A stretch of 6,021 nt of DNA from Collinsella aerofaciens (GTDB lineage Bacteria > Actinomycetota > Coriobacteriia > Coriobacteriales > Coriobacteriaceae). A program made the position numbers and the translations under genes. Shown piece by piece: positions 1-5,088 of this stretch; positions within the stretch are counted from its first letter, which is position 1, and every line of letters starts with the position of its first letter. The notes under the pieces are model-generated. The model ran no database searches and had not been told where the DNA came from. It saw only the letters and a program-made list of their open reading frames with translations. Where the stretch lies: contig RQCP01000057.1 of assembly GCA_008668235.1 (NCBI GenBank), forward strand, positions 1-6,021, in the 5' to 3' direction.

Positions 1-149
1 CGCCTCCGTGACACCCCGCCCGCCATCCCGCCCCGCCAACAGCTTGCGCTCCCCCAACGCCCGCCCCTCGGCGACCCTCAACCCGGCAAGGGGCTACCAT
101 TGTCCAATCGCAAGAAGATGACGGGGCGGAATGTCAATCCTGGTCTAAC
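1..149. other. GC- and C-rich segment with no assignable gene
   Basis: The plus strand is C-rich. A plus-strand frame is open from base 1 to a TAG at 163-165, but its translation is proline/arginine-rich and unlike any family I know. On the minus strand a frame is open from about 87 to the left edge with mostly G/C third positions (it includes the residues GERKLLAGRDGG). That could be the start of a gene running leftward out of the window, but no convincing ribosome binding site or start codon is visible. I cannot decide between a gene end, a gene start and intergenic DNA. Confidence 0.25.
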
Positions 150-206
150 AGAGCCTTTCTTTTAGGCAGACGCCGCATGGATTCGAACCTCGGTCGAGGC
201 GCGAGC
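150..206 (+). repeat. Remnant of a tRNA-associated cassette (left end only)
   Basis: Bases 175-203 match 840-868 and 1030-1058 exactly over 29 bp, from GCATGGATTCGAACC through the small hairpin CCTC-GGTC-GAGG. The upstream bases (GCCTTTCTTTTA) resemble the tail of the terminator that precedes the intact cassette at 840. The match stops at GCGAGC (206), and no hairpin core or tRNA tail follows. It appears to be what remains of an older tRNA-plus-cassette unit upstream of the first intact tRNA-Arg. Confidence 0.7.
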
Positions 207-246
207 ATCTTAATCATCACTTCGTAAAATTTTTCCAAATTGTCGC

Positions 247-275
247 TTGACCCATCGAGGGGTCACGTGCATAAT
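247..275 (+). promoter_or_regulatory. Promoter of tRNA-Arg copy 1
   Basis: The -35 is TTGACC (247-252) and the -10 is CATAAT (270-275), separated by 17 bp. Transcription would begin about 6 bases before the mature tRNA 5' end. The 25 bases upstream are A/T-rich, like an UP element. The spacer carries a dyad with the -35: TGACCC (248-253) against GGGTCA (260-265). Confidence 0.85.
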
Positions 276-287
276 AATCCGTGCGTT

Positions 288-364
288 GCGGCGTTACCTC
301 AGCTGGATAGAGGGTCTGACTACGAATCAGAACGTCATAGGTTCGAATCCTATACGCCGCACCA
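288..364 (+). tRNA. tRNA-Arg (anticodon ACG), copy 1
   Basis: Seventy-seven bases with CCA encoded. The acceptor stem GCGGCGT pairs with ACGCCGC; discriminator is A361 and CCA is 362-364. The anticodon stem TCTGA/TCAGA encloses the loop CTACGAA, so the anticodon is ACG, which reads CGN arginine codons after A34 is deaminated to inosine. The T-arm is ATAGG-TTCGAAT-CCTAT. It has its own promoter and terminator and is identical base for base to the copy at 713-789. Confidence 0.97.
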
Positions 365-375
365 ATTGAGTTTTT

Positions 376-400
376 AGCCTCAGGAAACGGGGGCTTTTCC
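376..400 (+). terminator. Intrinsic terminator of tRNA-Arg copy 1
   Basis: AGCCTC (376-381) pairs with GGGGCT (390-395), including one G-T pair, around the loop AGGAAACG. TTTT and a pyrimidine-rich tail follow. It is weaker than the perfect 10-bp terminator after the duplicated tail at 565-590, so some read-through into the cassette is plausible. Confidence 0.75.
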
Positions 401-414
401 TTTACGGGGGCATT

Positions 415-554
415 GCGGAGATTCGAACCTCGTTCGAGGCGCGAGCGTCAAGAAAACGCGGAGCGTTTTTAGCGAGCGGGCGAGTCCGCCGGCAGGCGGG
501 CGAAGCCGGTGCGGATCCGCGCAGCGGATGCGCGGAATCCTATACGCCGCACCA
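415..554 (+). repeat. Multi-hairpin tRNA cassette (Arg copy B) plus duplicated tRNA-Arg 3' tail
   Basis: The cassette starts with GATTCGAACC, the reverse complement of the tRNA T-loop region, and runs to GCGCGG at 535. The tRNA 3' end from AATCC through CCA then repeats exactly at 536-554 (original 346-364, offset 190). Internal hairpins in order: CCTC-GTTC-GAGG (428-439), AAAACGC-GGA-GCGTTTT, TCCGCC-GGCA-GGCGGG and ATCCGC-GCA-GCGGAT. Over 421-535 it differs from copy C (846-960) at 8 positions. Three of these break the outer helix of the second hairpin (CGCGAGC no longer pairs with GCGAGCG), so this copy may be decaying. It contains no plausible gene. Confidence 0.85.
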
Positions 555-564
555 ATTGAATTTT

Positions 565-590
565 AAAGCCTCCGGTAACGGAGGCTTTTC
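565..590 (+). terminator. Terminator after the duplicated tRNA-Arg tail (copy B)
   Basis: A perfect 10-bp stem, AAAGCCTCCG (565-574) with CGGAGGCTTT (579-588), closes a GTAA loop and continues into a T-rich tail. It sits at the same place relative to the tail as the tRNA's own terminator, as expected if tail and terminator were duplicated together and the stem then strengthened. Confidence 0.85.
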
Positions 591-671
591 TTATATCGCG
601 ATGCGTCGAAGATCGCATCAAGTGGTCAAAATGAGTAAAAATCAAATTCAATAACTTTTTTTGAAAAACGC

Positions 672-700
672 TTGACCTTTATTCAGTCAATGTGCATAAT
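672..700 (+). promoter_or_regulatory. Promoter of tRNA-Arg copy 2
   Basis: The -35 is TTGACC (672-677), the spacer is 17 bp, and the -10 is CATAAT (695-700), followed by AATC as in copy 1. The region 640-670 is strongly A/T-rich with T- and A-runs, resembling an UP element. The spacer again holds a dyad with the -35, TTGAC (672-676) against GTCAA (686-690), though the bases differ from copy 1. Confidence 0.87.
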
Positions 701-712
701 AATCAACAAGTC

Positions 713-789
713 GCGGCGTTACCTCAGCTGGATAGAGGGTCTGACTACGAATCAGAACGTCATAGGTTCGAATCCTATACGCCGCACCA
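713..789 (+). tRNA. tRNA-Arg (anticodon ACG), copy 2
   Basis: The 77 bases are identical to copy 1 at 288-364: GCGGCGT acceptor, anticodon ACG in the loop CTACGAA, T-arm ATAGG-TTCGAAT-CCTAT, and CCA encoded at 787-789. It has a separate promoter 13 bp upstream (-10 ends at 700) and its own terminator at 799-826. The flanks differ from copy 1 (CCATTTGAGATT against CCAATTGAGTTT), so this is not a very recent block duplication. Confidence 0.97.
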
Positions 790-798
790 TTTGAGATT

Positions 799-826
799 AA
801 AGCTCCCGGCAACGGGGGCTTTTCTT
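799..826 (+). terminator. Intrinsic terminator of tRNA-Arg copy 2
   Basis: AAAGCTCCCG (799-808) pairs with CGGGGGCTTT (813-822) around GCAA, with one G-T pair, and TTTTCTTTTA follows. An identical hairpin recurs at 989-1012, exactly 190 bp downstream. Confidence 0.87.
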
Positions 827-839
827 TTATGTAAGCAAT

Positions 840-979
840 GCATGGATTCGAACCTCGGTCGAGGCGCGGGCGTGAAGAAAACGCGGAGCGTTTTTAGCCC
901 GCGGGCGAGCGCGCCGGTAGGCGGGCGAAGCCGGTGCGGATCCGCGCAGCGGATGCGCGGAATCCTATACGCCGCACCA
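840..979 (+). repeat. Multi-hairpin tRNA cassette (Arg copy C) plus duplicated tRNA-Arg 3' tail
   Basis: This is the better-preserved Arg copy. After GCATGGATTCGAACC come four hairpins. The first is CCTC-GGTC-GAGG (853-864). The second is two-part: CGCGGGC (865-871) with GCCCGCG (897-903), enclosing AAAACGC-GGA-GCGTTTT (878-894). The third is CGCC-GGTA-GGCG (912-923). The fourth is ATCCGC-GCA-GCGGAT (940-954). GGATT (844-848) can pair with AATCC (961-965) to close the whole element. The tRNA tail AATCC...CCA repeats at 961-979, offset 190 from 771-789. A 107-bp direct repeat (771-877 and 961-1067) differs at only two positions. Confidence 0.87.
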
Positions 980-988
980 TTTGAGATT

Positions 989-1016
989 AAAGCTCCCGGC
1001 AACGGGGGCTTTTCTT
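989..1016 (+). terminator. Terminator after the duplicated tRNA-Arg tail (copy C)
   Basis: Same hairpin and flanks as 799-826: AAAGCTCCCG, loop GCAA, CGGGGGCTTT, then TTCTTTTA. It is part of the 107-bp direct repeat. Confidence 0.85.
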
Positions 1017-1029
1017 TTACGTAAGCACT

Positions 1030-1067
1030 GCATGGATTCGAACCTCGGTCGAGGCGCGGGCGTGAAG
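1030..1067 (+). repeat. Truncated start of a further tRNA-associated cassette
   Basis: Bases 1030-1067 repeat 840-877 exactly, from GCATGGATTCGAACC through GGGCGTGAAG, then diverge. This is the incomplete second unit of the 190-bp tandem arrangement. The hairpin core and a third tRNA tail are absent. Confidence 0.82.
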
Positions 1068-1164
1068 CGGACGATTTCTTATCGACTCGTGTAAGATTCC
1101 GAGTAGGTATCGCGGCCTATCCGCGACCGCTCCTTCTCTAGACGACCGATCAGGGTGATATTTC
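1068..1164 (+). promoter_or_regulatory. Leader of the 813-aa protein gene: weak promoter candidate, hairpin and ribosome binding site
   Basis: A possible promoter is CGGACG (1068-1073), 18 bp, then TAAGAT (1092-1097) preceded by TG; the -35 is poor. A perfect 6-bp hairpin, TCGCGG-CCTAT-CCGCGA, lies at 1110-1126 with no T-tract, so it is not an obvious terminator. AGGGTGAT at 1152-1159 matches the GGTGA end of the Shine-Dalgarno complement and sits 6 bases before the GTG start. The promoter is tentative and the ribosome binding site reasonable. Confidence 0.4.
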
Positions 1165-3606
1165 GTGGCAGAGCGTCCGACATACAAGCTCAGGTTTCTC
1201 GATCCCAAGAAGCGCTTTCCGGCGATGCCCGAGCAGCCTGCGGGACGCTCATATGGCGTGGTCTGGAAACTCTTTGGCGAGGATCAGCATGAATCTTGTT
1301 ATGTCGTCGAGTTCGTTGGCAAAAGTCATGTGTCGCTTTTGGGCTACGTAAGCGTTTCGGGTGAGGTGTACAAGGTGGACCGCCCCGTCAGCGAGGCTCC
1401 GCTGCCCAACGATCCCGACATGGAACTGGTCCTTGACGAGTCGGATTCCAGTATTGGTGAGATTATGGTAAGGAAAGCCAACGGTGCAATGCGCGCGTGT
1501 GCGCAAACTGCCGGCTCTCCCGAAGGCCCCATGCGCGAGCAGTCCGACCACGAGACATGGAATTCGACCCGCGCCCTTCCTTACGGTGAGTTCATGGCCT
1601 CGATGTTCTTGCGCTACGTGATATTTGCCAACTCCGAAAGCGCTATTGTGAACACGGCGGGCGTCGACGGTCTCGATGCGGACATGCAAAACGTTGTCGA
1701 CAAGATCAAGCTCGTAAAGTTGTCCGAGCCGGTCGAGGTGTTTTTGGGCTTTAACACGGCACCGCTCCCCGATGCTATCGAGACGCTGCTTTACCGCGTT
1801 GACCACGCCGAGAATCCGAGCGGTATCGAGCGCTATGCCGCCGCCCTTATGAGCGAAATTGACTTGCCCCGCCTGCGCACCATCGCTGCCAAGTCCGAGA
1901 TGAGCCTGGCTCGCATTGATCGCTCAAAGATTTTCTATCTCAATTTTGATCGTAGCCTGTTGGACCAGGACGAGATTGACATGCTGCTTGCCATCGAGTG
2001 CCGTCTCAACCGCCTCTCCGGCATCCTTGAGCGCATCGGGGCTGGATTGGCCCCTGCGGCATCCTCGCCGAGCCTTGAGGGCTGCGCGCTCTTTGATGCG
2101 TGGCATATCGCCAAGACGACCAACGATGTTCCCCGACTGCTCGATACGGCTTCGAGCGATAACCCGTGGGCCAAGCCGGGAACGGTTTCGTGCCAGCCGG
2201 GCGGCGAGTGGGACGTGCGCACCCGTTTTGCGCGAATCGTTGAGGCGCTCAACGTGGTCACACGGCTCGACTATACCTATCGGGCAAACGTTGCCGAGGG
2301 GATTATGCTCGTTCGGTTTGGGCGGTCTGTCGTGGATGCTATGCCGCAACGTGAATACGACGCCCAAGATGACGCCTGGCGCGAGCTGGACGAGGACACG
2401 CGCGCGATCTGGGCCGCGGAGCACGATGCGCGCGTGGCACTCACGCTTGCGGCAGCGTGTTTTGCCGCGGGCGCCTGCATCACGCGCTGCTATGTGCAGA
2501 TTGCTGCTCCCGACAGCGAGCAGGGCGAGCGCGTTGTCGCAACGTATTACTTTGGGCGCGCGGCCTATCTGGCCGATAGCGTGTCTGTCGCCAAGGATCT
2601 TGAGAGCATGGACATGGACGATATGCCGTGCAAGTGTGTGCTTGAGGCGTATGAGTCAACCGCTCCGGAGACGATTGAGCCTGCGGAGGTTCATGCTCGT
2701 CCGCGTGATGACCATCGCACGCTGCCGCCGGCGCTGCGCGATCTGCTACTTGCCGATACGGCTGACGAGTTGGAGGTCATGGAAGAGGACGACGACCCAT
2801 ACGTGGCCCGTGTTGTTGAATTGCGCGAGCAGGCAAAAGTCGACCGTACAGGTGCTTTTGAAGGCTTTTCCCGTCTTGTCGAGGAGTTGGAGGCTAAGTG
2901 CGCCGTCGCCGAGCTTTTGGCGACAGGTCCGGTTCAAACGCAGTTTTGTGATAACCAGCTGGTGCGCATGGTGCTACCGGTGTTGGAAGAAGACCGCTCG
3001 GTGCGAATCCTTCGTGCGCCCGATGCGCTGTACTTTGCCCAGCACGAGATCTGCAGCTTTTACGCCGAGCAAGAGGACTTTGAACGAGCGCTGCCCGAGG
3101 TGCGCCATCTTTACGATCTGGCGCGCTCGTCCATGCAATCGCACTTTGCGCTCATCAACGTGCTTGCGCGTCTGGAGCGCTTTGACGAGATTATCGAGGT
3201 GGCGCGCCACGGCCTACGTATTGCCAGCGATCGTTCTGCAATCGGCTACCTGTTCTATCGCTTGGCGTTTGCCTATTGGAATTGCGATCAGCTCGACCTG
3301 GCGCTGGCTTGTTACCGTCTCGTGCCGCGCGGCGAGGAGTCGGGTAGCAGCGCGCTGGAGGAAATGCAGGGCCTTATGAACGAGATGGGCGTCAATGAGC
3401 CGCCGACGTTCGAGGATGCGGTTGAGACCATCCGGAAGGCCGGGCTCGAGCTGCCTCCCGTGTCCGCCGTGACCAACCAGCTGGCGGATGCCGCCGTGCA
3501 GCTGGTCGATAACGGCTTCTTTTTCCTGGCGCGCGTCTGCATCTTCCAAATGTGGCGCACCATGGGTAACGATGAGCTCGGCTCCCTCAGTCGCTCGCTG
3601 GGGTAG
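1165..3606 (+). CDS. Large cytosolic protein of unknown function with C-terminal TPR-like repeats
   Basis: This gene encodes 813 residues from a GTG start, chosen because GGTGA lies 6 bases upstream and the frame begins only 98 bp after the tRNA-associated repeats. There is no signal peptide or membrane segment, so it should be cytosolic. Residues 1-75 look beta-rich, and 75-600 are mixed helical and acidic with no catalytic motif I recognise. An acidic patch, EVMEEDDD, lies near residue 540. Residues about 615-725 form consecutive helix pairs typical of tetratricopeptide-like repeats (FAQHEICSFYAEQEDFERAL, then FALINVLARLERFDEIIEVA, then YRLAFAYWNCDQLDLALACY), usually protein-binding surfaces. 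It seems to be a single-gene unit: tRNA terminators precede it and a GC-rich hairpin follows. Codon use favours G/C third positions, which suggests a resident gene. I cannot name a family; a scaffold or regulatory role is conjecture. Confidence 0.85.
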   Translation: MAERPTYKLRFLDPKKRFPAMPEQPAGRSYGVVWKLFGEDQHESCYVVEFVGKSHVSLLGYVSVSGEVYKVDRPVSEAPLPNDPDMELVLDESDSSIGEIMVRKANGAMRACAQTAGSPEGPMREQSDHETWNSTRALPYGEFMASMFLRYVIFANSESAIVNTAGVDGLDADMQNVVDKIKLVKLSEPVEVFLGFNTAPLPDAIETLLYRVDHAENPSGIERYAAALMSEIDLPRLRTIAAKSEMSLARIDRSKIFYLNFDRSLLDQDEIDMLLAIECRLNRLSGILERIGAGLAPAASSPSLEGCALFDAWHIAKTTNDVPRLLDTASSDNPWAKPGTVSCQPGGEWDVRTRFARIVEALNVVTRLDYTYRANVAEGIMLVRFGRSVVDAMPQREYDAQDDAWRELDEDTRAIWAAEHDARVALTLAAACFAAGACITRCYVQIAAPDSEQGERVVATYYFGRAAYLADSVSVAKDLESMDMDDMPCKCVLEAYESTAPETIEPAEVHARPRDDHRTLPPALRDLLLADTADELEVMEEDDDPYVARVVELREQAKVDRTGAFEGFSRLVEELEAKCAVAELLATGPVQTQFCDNQLVRMVLPVLEEDRSVRILRAPDALYFAQHEICSFYAEQEDFERALPEVRHLYDLARSSMQSHFALINVLARLERFDEIIEVARHGLRIASDRSAIGYLFYRLAFAYWNCDQLDLALACYRLVPRGEESGSSALEEMQGLMNEMGVNEPPTFEDAVETIRKAGLELPPVSAVTNQLADAAVQLVDNGFFFLARVCIFQMWRTMGNDELGSLSRSLG

Positions 3607-3622
3607 GGGCGATATAGAGGGG

Positions 3623-3654
3623 CCGCACCGCGCTATTTGTATCGGCGCGGGCGG
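3623..3654 (+). terminator. GC-rich hairpin after the 813-aa gene (possible transcription or mRNA end)
   Basis: CCGC-A-CCGCGC (3623-3633) pairs with GCGCGGGCGG (3645-3654) as ten base pairs with one bulged A, around an 11-base loop, 17 bases after the stop codon. No T-tract follows, so it is not a classical intrinsic terminator. It may protect the mRNA 3' end or act as an atypical terminator. Confidence 0.4.
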
Positions 3655-3696
3655 GAGGACCCGGCAGGATCGGTAAGGCATAAAGCCGCCGAGCCT

Positions 3697-3757
3697 GCTA
3701 AAACTGTTAAACTCTGCTAAAGTTGCTAAACTTTGTTAAAGTTGTTAAAACTAGCAG
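3697..3757 (+). promoter_or_regulatory. Phased GYTAAA repeat array upstream of the ATPase gene (probable protein-binding site)
   Basis: Six units beginning G(C/T)TAAA start at 3697, 3706, 3716, 3725, 3735 and 3744, a strict 9/10/9/10/9 spacing that makes three 19-bp double repeats. The core is also dyad-rich: AAAGTT-GCTA-AACTTT (3719-3734) and AACTTT-GTT-AAAGTT (3729-3743). CTGCTA (3695-3700) and TAGCAG (3752-3757) flank the array as inverted repeats. It ends at the ribosome binding site of the ATPase gene. Spacing near one helical turn would place bound subunits on one face of the DNA. An operator, possibly bound by the ATPase itself, is inferred. No clear -35/-10 pair is visible, so any promoter is hidden in or before the array. 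Confidence 0.65.
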
Positions 3758-3763
3758 AGGAGG
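3758..3763 (+). promoter_or_regulatory. Ribosome binding site of the ATPase gene
   Basis: A full AGGAGG lies 5 bases before ATG at 3769. It decides the start: an in-frame TTG at 3733 lies inside the repeat array, would place this site inside the coding region, and has no ribosome binding site of its own. Confidence 0.9.
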
Positions 3764-3768
3764 GCAGA

Positions 3769-4851
3769 ATGACGAAAGCTGTTAACCCCTTTAAGCCAAC
3801 GGCGGGCATGAATCCGCCTGAGCTTATCGGACGGGACACTGTTTTGGATGACTTTGCCGAGGCTCTTGAGAATGGTCCTGGTGCCCCCGATCGACTCATG
3901 CGCATCTCGGGCGTCCGAGGCACAGGTAAAACGGTGCTCCTTAATGCATTGGGTGACCTTGCACGCAAAAAAGGATTCGAGGTCGTTGACGTTGCCTCCA
4001 ATGCTGGTTTTTGCAATAGAATCCTCGAGGCTCTGCAGCGAAACATTCGTCTTGAATCAATCTCGATTTCCCCATCGATTTTAGGGGTCAGCCTTGGCTC
4101 CATGGAGATGTCGAAGTCGGCCTCTCATCTGGGCGAGGCGATGTACGATGCTGCGAAGCGCGGTGGTCTGCTCATTACGCTCGACGAGATCCAGGATGCC
4201 TCAACTGAGGAAATGCGCGAGCTAGGCAATGAGATGCAGCTCTTGATCCGCCAAGGAGCGAATGTCGCTTTCGCTTTCGCCGGGCTGCCGACATCGGTAG
4301 ATGGCGTGGTGGTGGATGATACGTTGACGTTCCTTCAGCGAGCCAAACATGTTGAACTTACTCGGCTTTCCGATTTTGAAGTTGGCGGATCGTTTGAGGA
4401 TACGATGAGACGAGCGGGCAAGGAGCTCGACAAAGGTGCCGCTGAGCTATTAACAAAAGCTTCGGCAGGCTATCCCTTTATGGTCCAGCTGGTCGGATAT
4501 TACGCTTGGCAGGTTGCTGCGCGCAGTGGGGCGGAGAGCGTGAGCGAAGAGGCGGCTCGTAAGGGTATCCAGGCGGCTCTTGATAGCTTTAATGCTATGG
4601 TGATTGCCCCAGCGCTGCGCAGGGTGTCGGAACGGCAGTTTCAGTATCTCTCGGCGATGGCTCAATGCGAGGGCGTCGATATCGCCAACGGCGATATCGC
4701 CAAGAAGATGGGTTTGTCGGCGAACAAAGTTGGGTCATATCGCAAGCGCCTGATCGATGCGGGGTTGATTGAGCCCGCGGGCTATGGCTGTGTTTCGTTT
4801 GCAATTCCGTACATGCGCGATTATCTGTTGGAGACCATTCGAGCGGACTAA
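3769..4851 (+). CDS. Orphan AAA+/ORC-Cdc6-like ATPase with C-terminal winged helix
   Basis: This 360-residue P-loop ATPase begins with the conserved opening NPFKPTAGMNPPELIGRD (6-23), a signature I associate with actinobacterial 'ATP-binding protein' orphans. Walker A is GVRGTGKT (48-55) and Walker B is LLITLDE (134-140, with D139 and E140). The sensor-1 strand VAFAFAGLP spans 166-174. The lid region around RLSDFEV and GYPFMVQLVGYYAW resembles the Cdc6/archaeal-ATPase lid. Residues about 286-358 form a winged helix (QFQYLSAMA, then IANGDIAKKMGLSANKVGSYRKRLIDAGLIEP), likely DNA-binding. The protein should act in the cytosol as an ATP-dependent DNA-bound switch; its target is unknown. It is monocistronic, preceded by the phased repeat array and followed by two long inverted repeats, either of which could be its binding site. 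Its codon use seems less G/C-biased than the preceding gene, consistent with acquisition. Family placement is good; function is unassigned. Confidence 0.88.
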   Translation: MTKAVNPFKPTAGMNPPELIGRDTVLDDFAEALENGPGAPDRLMRISGVRGTGKTVLLNALGDLARKKGFEVVDVASNAGFCNRILEALQRNIRLESISISPSILGVSLGSMEMSKSASHLGEAMYDAAKRGGLLITLDEIQDASTEEMRELGNEMQLLIRQGANVAFAFAGLPTSVDGVVVDDTLTFLQRAKHVELTRLSDFEVGGSFEDTMRRAGKELDKGAAELLTKASAGYPFMVQLVGYYAWQVAARSGAESVSEEAARKGIQAALDSFNAMVIAPALRRVSERQFQYLSAMAQCEGVDIANGDIAKKMGLSANKVGSYRKRLIDAGLIEPAGYGCVSFAIPYMRDYLLETIRAD

Positions 4852-4890
4852 TAAAGACTGGAGGCATCGACGCCGCCGCTGTGGTTGCCC

Positions 4891-4965
4891 CCGCATCTTT
4901 GTCTCAATCTGTAACATCTAGAGGGGATTACGGCATGCAGGTGTTTCAGATTGAGACATTTGCGG
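4891..4965. repeat. Long inverted repeat 1 (TGTCTCAATCTG motif)
   Basis: TGTCTCAATCTG (4900-4911) and CAGATTGAGACA (4947-4958) are perfect 12-bp inverted copies. Pairing resumes outside them with CCGCA (4891-4895) and TGCGG (4961-4965). Continuing inward, TAACAT pairs imperfectly with GTGTTT, so the arms reach about 18 bp around a ~30-base centre. It begins 39 bases after the ATPase stop codon. It could be two opposed operators, a stem-loop in the ATPase mRNA 3' end, or the ends of a tiny mobile element. No T-tract makes it a terminator. Confidence 0.7.
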
Positions 4966-4978
4966 ATGGCGCTGACTG

Positions 4979-5040
4979 TTTGTCTAAATCTGTAACATCT
5001 GGACGAAGATTCGGCCTGTAACTGTTACAAATTGAGATGA
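4979..5040. repeat. Long inverted repeat 2, related to repeat 1
   Basis: The left arm (4979-5003) repeats 4898-4922 with two differences in 25 bp. The right arm TGTTACAAATTGAGA (5023-5037) is its inverted copy with two mismatches. The right arm overlaps a perfect palindrome, TGTAAC-T-GTTACA (5017-5029). This gives four occurrences of one ~17-bp motif, TGTCTCAATCTGTAACA, in 140 bp, alternating forward, reverse, forward, reverse, with forward copies 81 bp apart. It lies about 50 bp upstream of the tRNA-Ser promoter. Confidence 0.7.
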
Positions 5041-5088
5041 TTGGCTGAGACGTCTACTGGCAAATCGGAATCGCTCCAAAATTCCCCC

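Noticed and set aside
536..554. Additional tRNA genes at the repeated tails (536-554, 961-979, 5396-5413)
   Set aside because: Only the 3' side of the T-arm and acceptor plus CCA is present. There is no 5' acceptor strand, D-arm or anticodon arm.
692..1024. Open frames over the tRNA-Arg locus (692-1024 plus, 775-1002 minus, 469-651 minus, 1017-1208 minus)
   Set aside because: They run through tRNA genes, terminators and the repeat cassettes, and owe their length to GC-rich repeats. None has a credible start signal.
1916..3379. Long 487-codon plus-strand frame inside the 813-aa gene, and several minus-strand frames opposite it
   Set aside because: The translation is rich in Arg, Ser, Trp and Cys, as expected for a shifted frame of GC-rich coding DNA. 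The enclosing frame has the ribosome binding site and normal composition.
3697..3757. CRISPR array
   Set aside because: The units are 9-10 bp and contiguous with no spacers, and no cas genes are nearby.
3733..3768. Upstream TTG start adding 12 residues to the ATPase
   Set aside because: It lies inside the repeat array with no ribosome binding site. AGGAGG is correctly spaced for ATG at 3769, and the family opening NPF lies just after that start.
4891..4965. Classical insertion sequence or MITE at the inverted repeats
   Set aside because: There is no transposase and no clear target-site duplication at the outer edges. A miniature element remains possible but is not supported.
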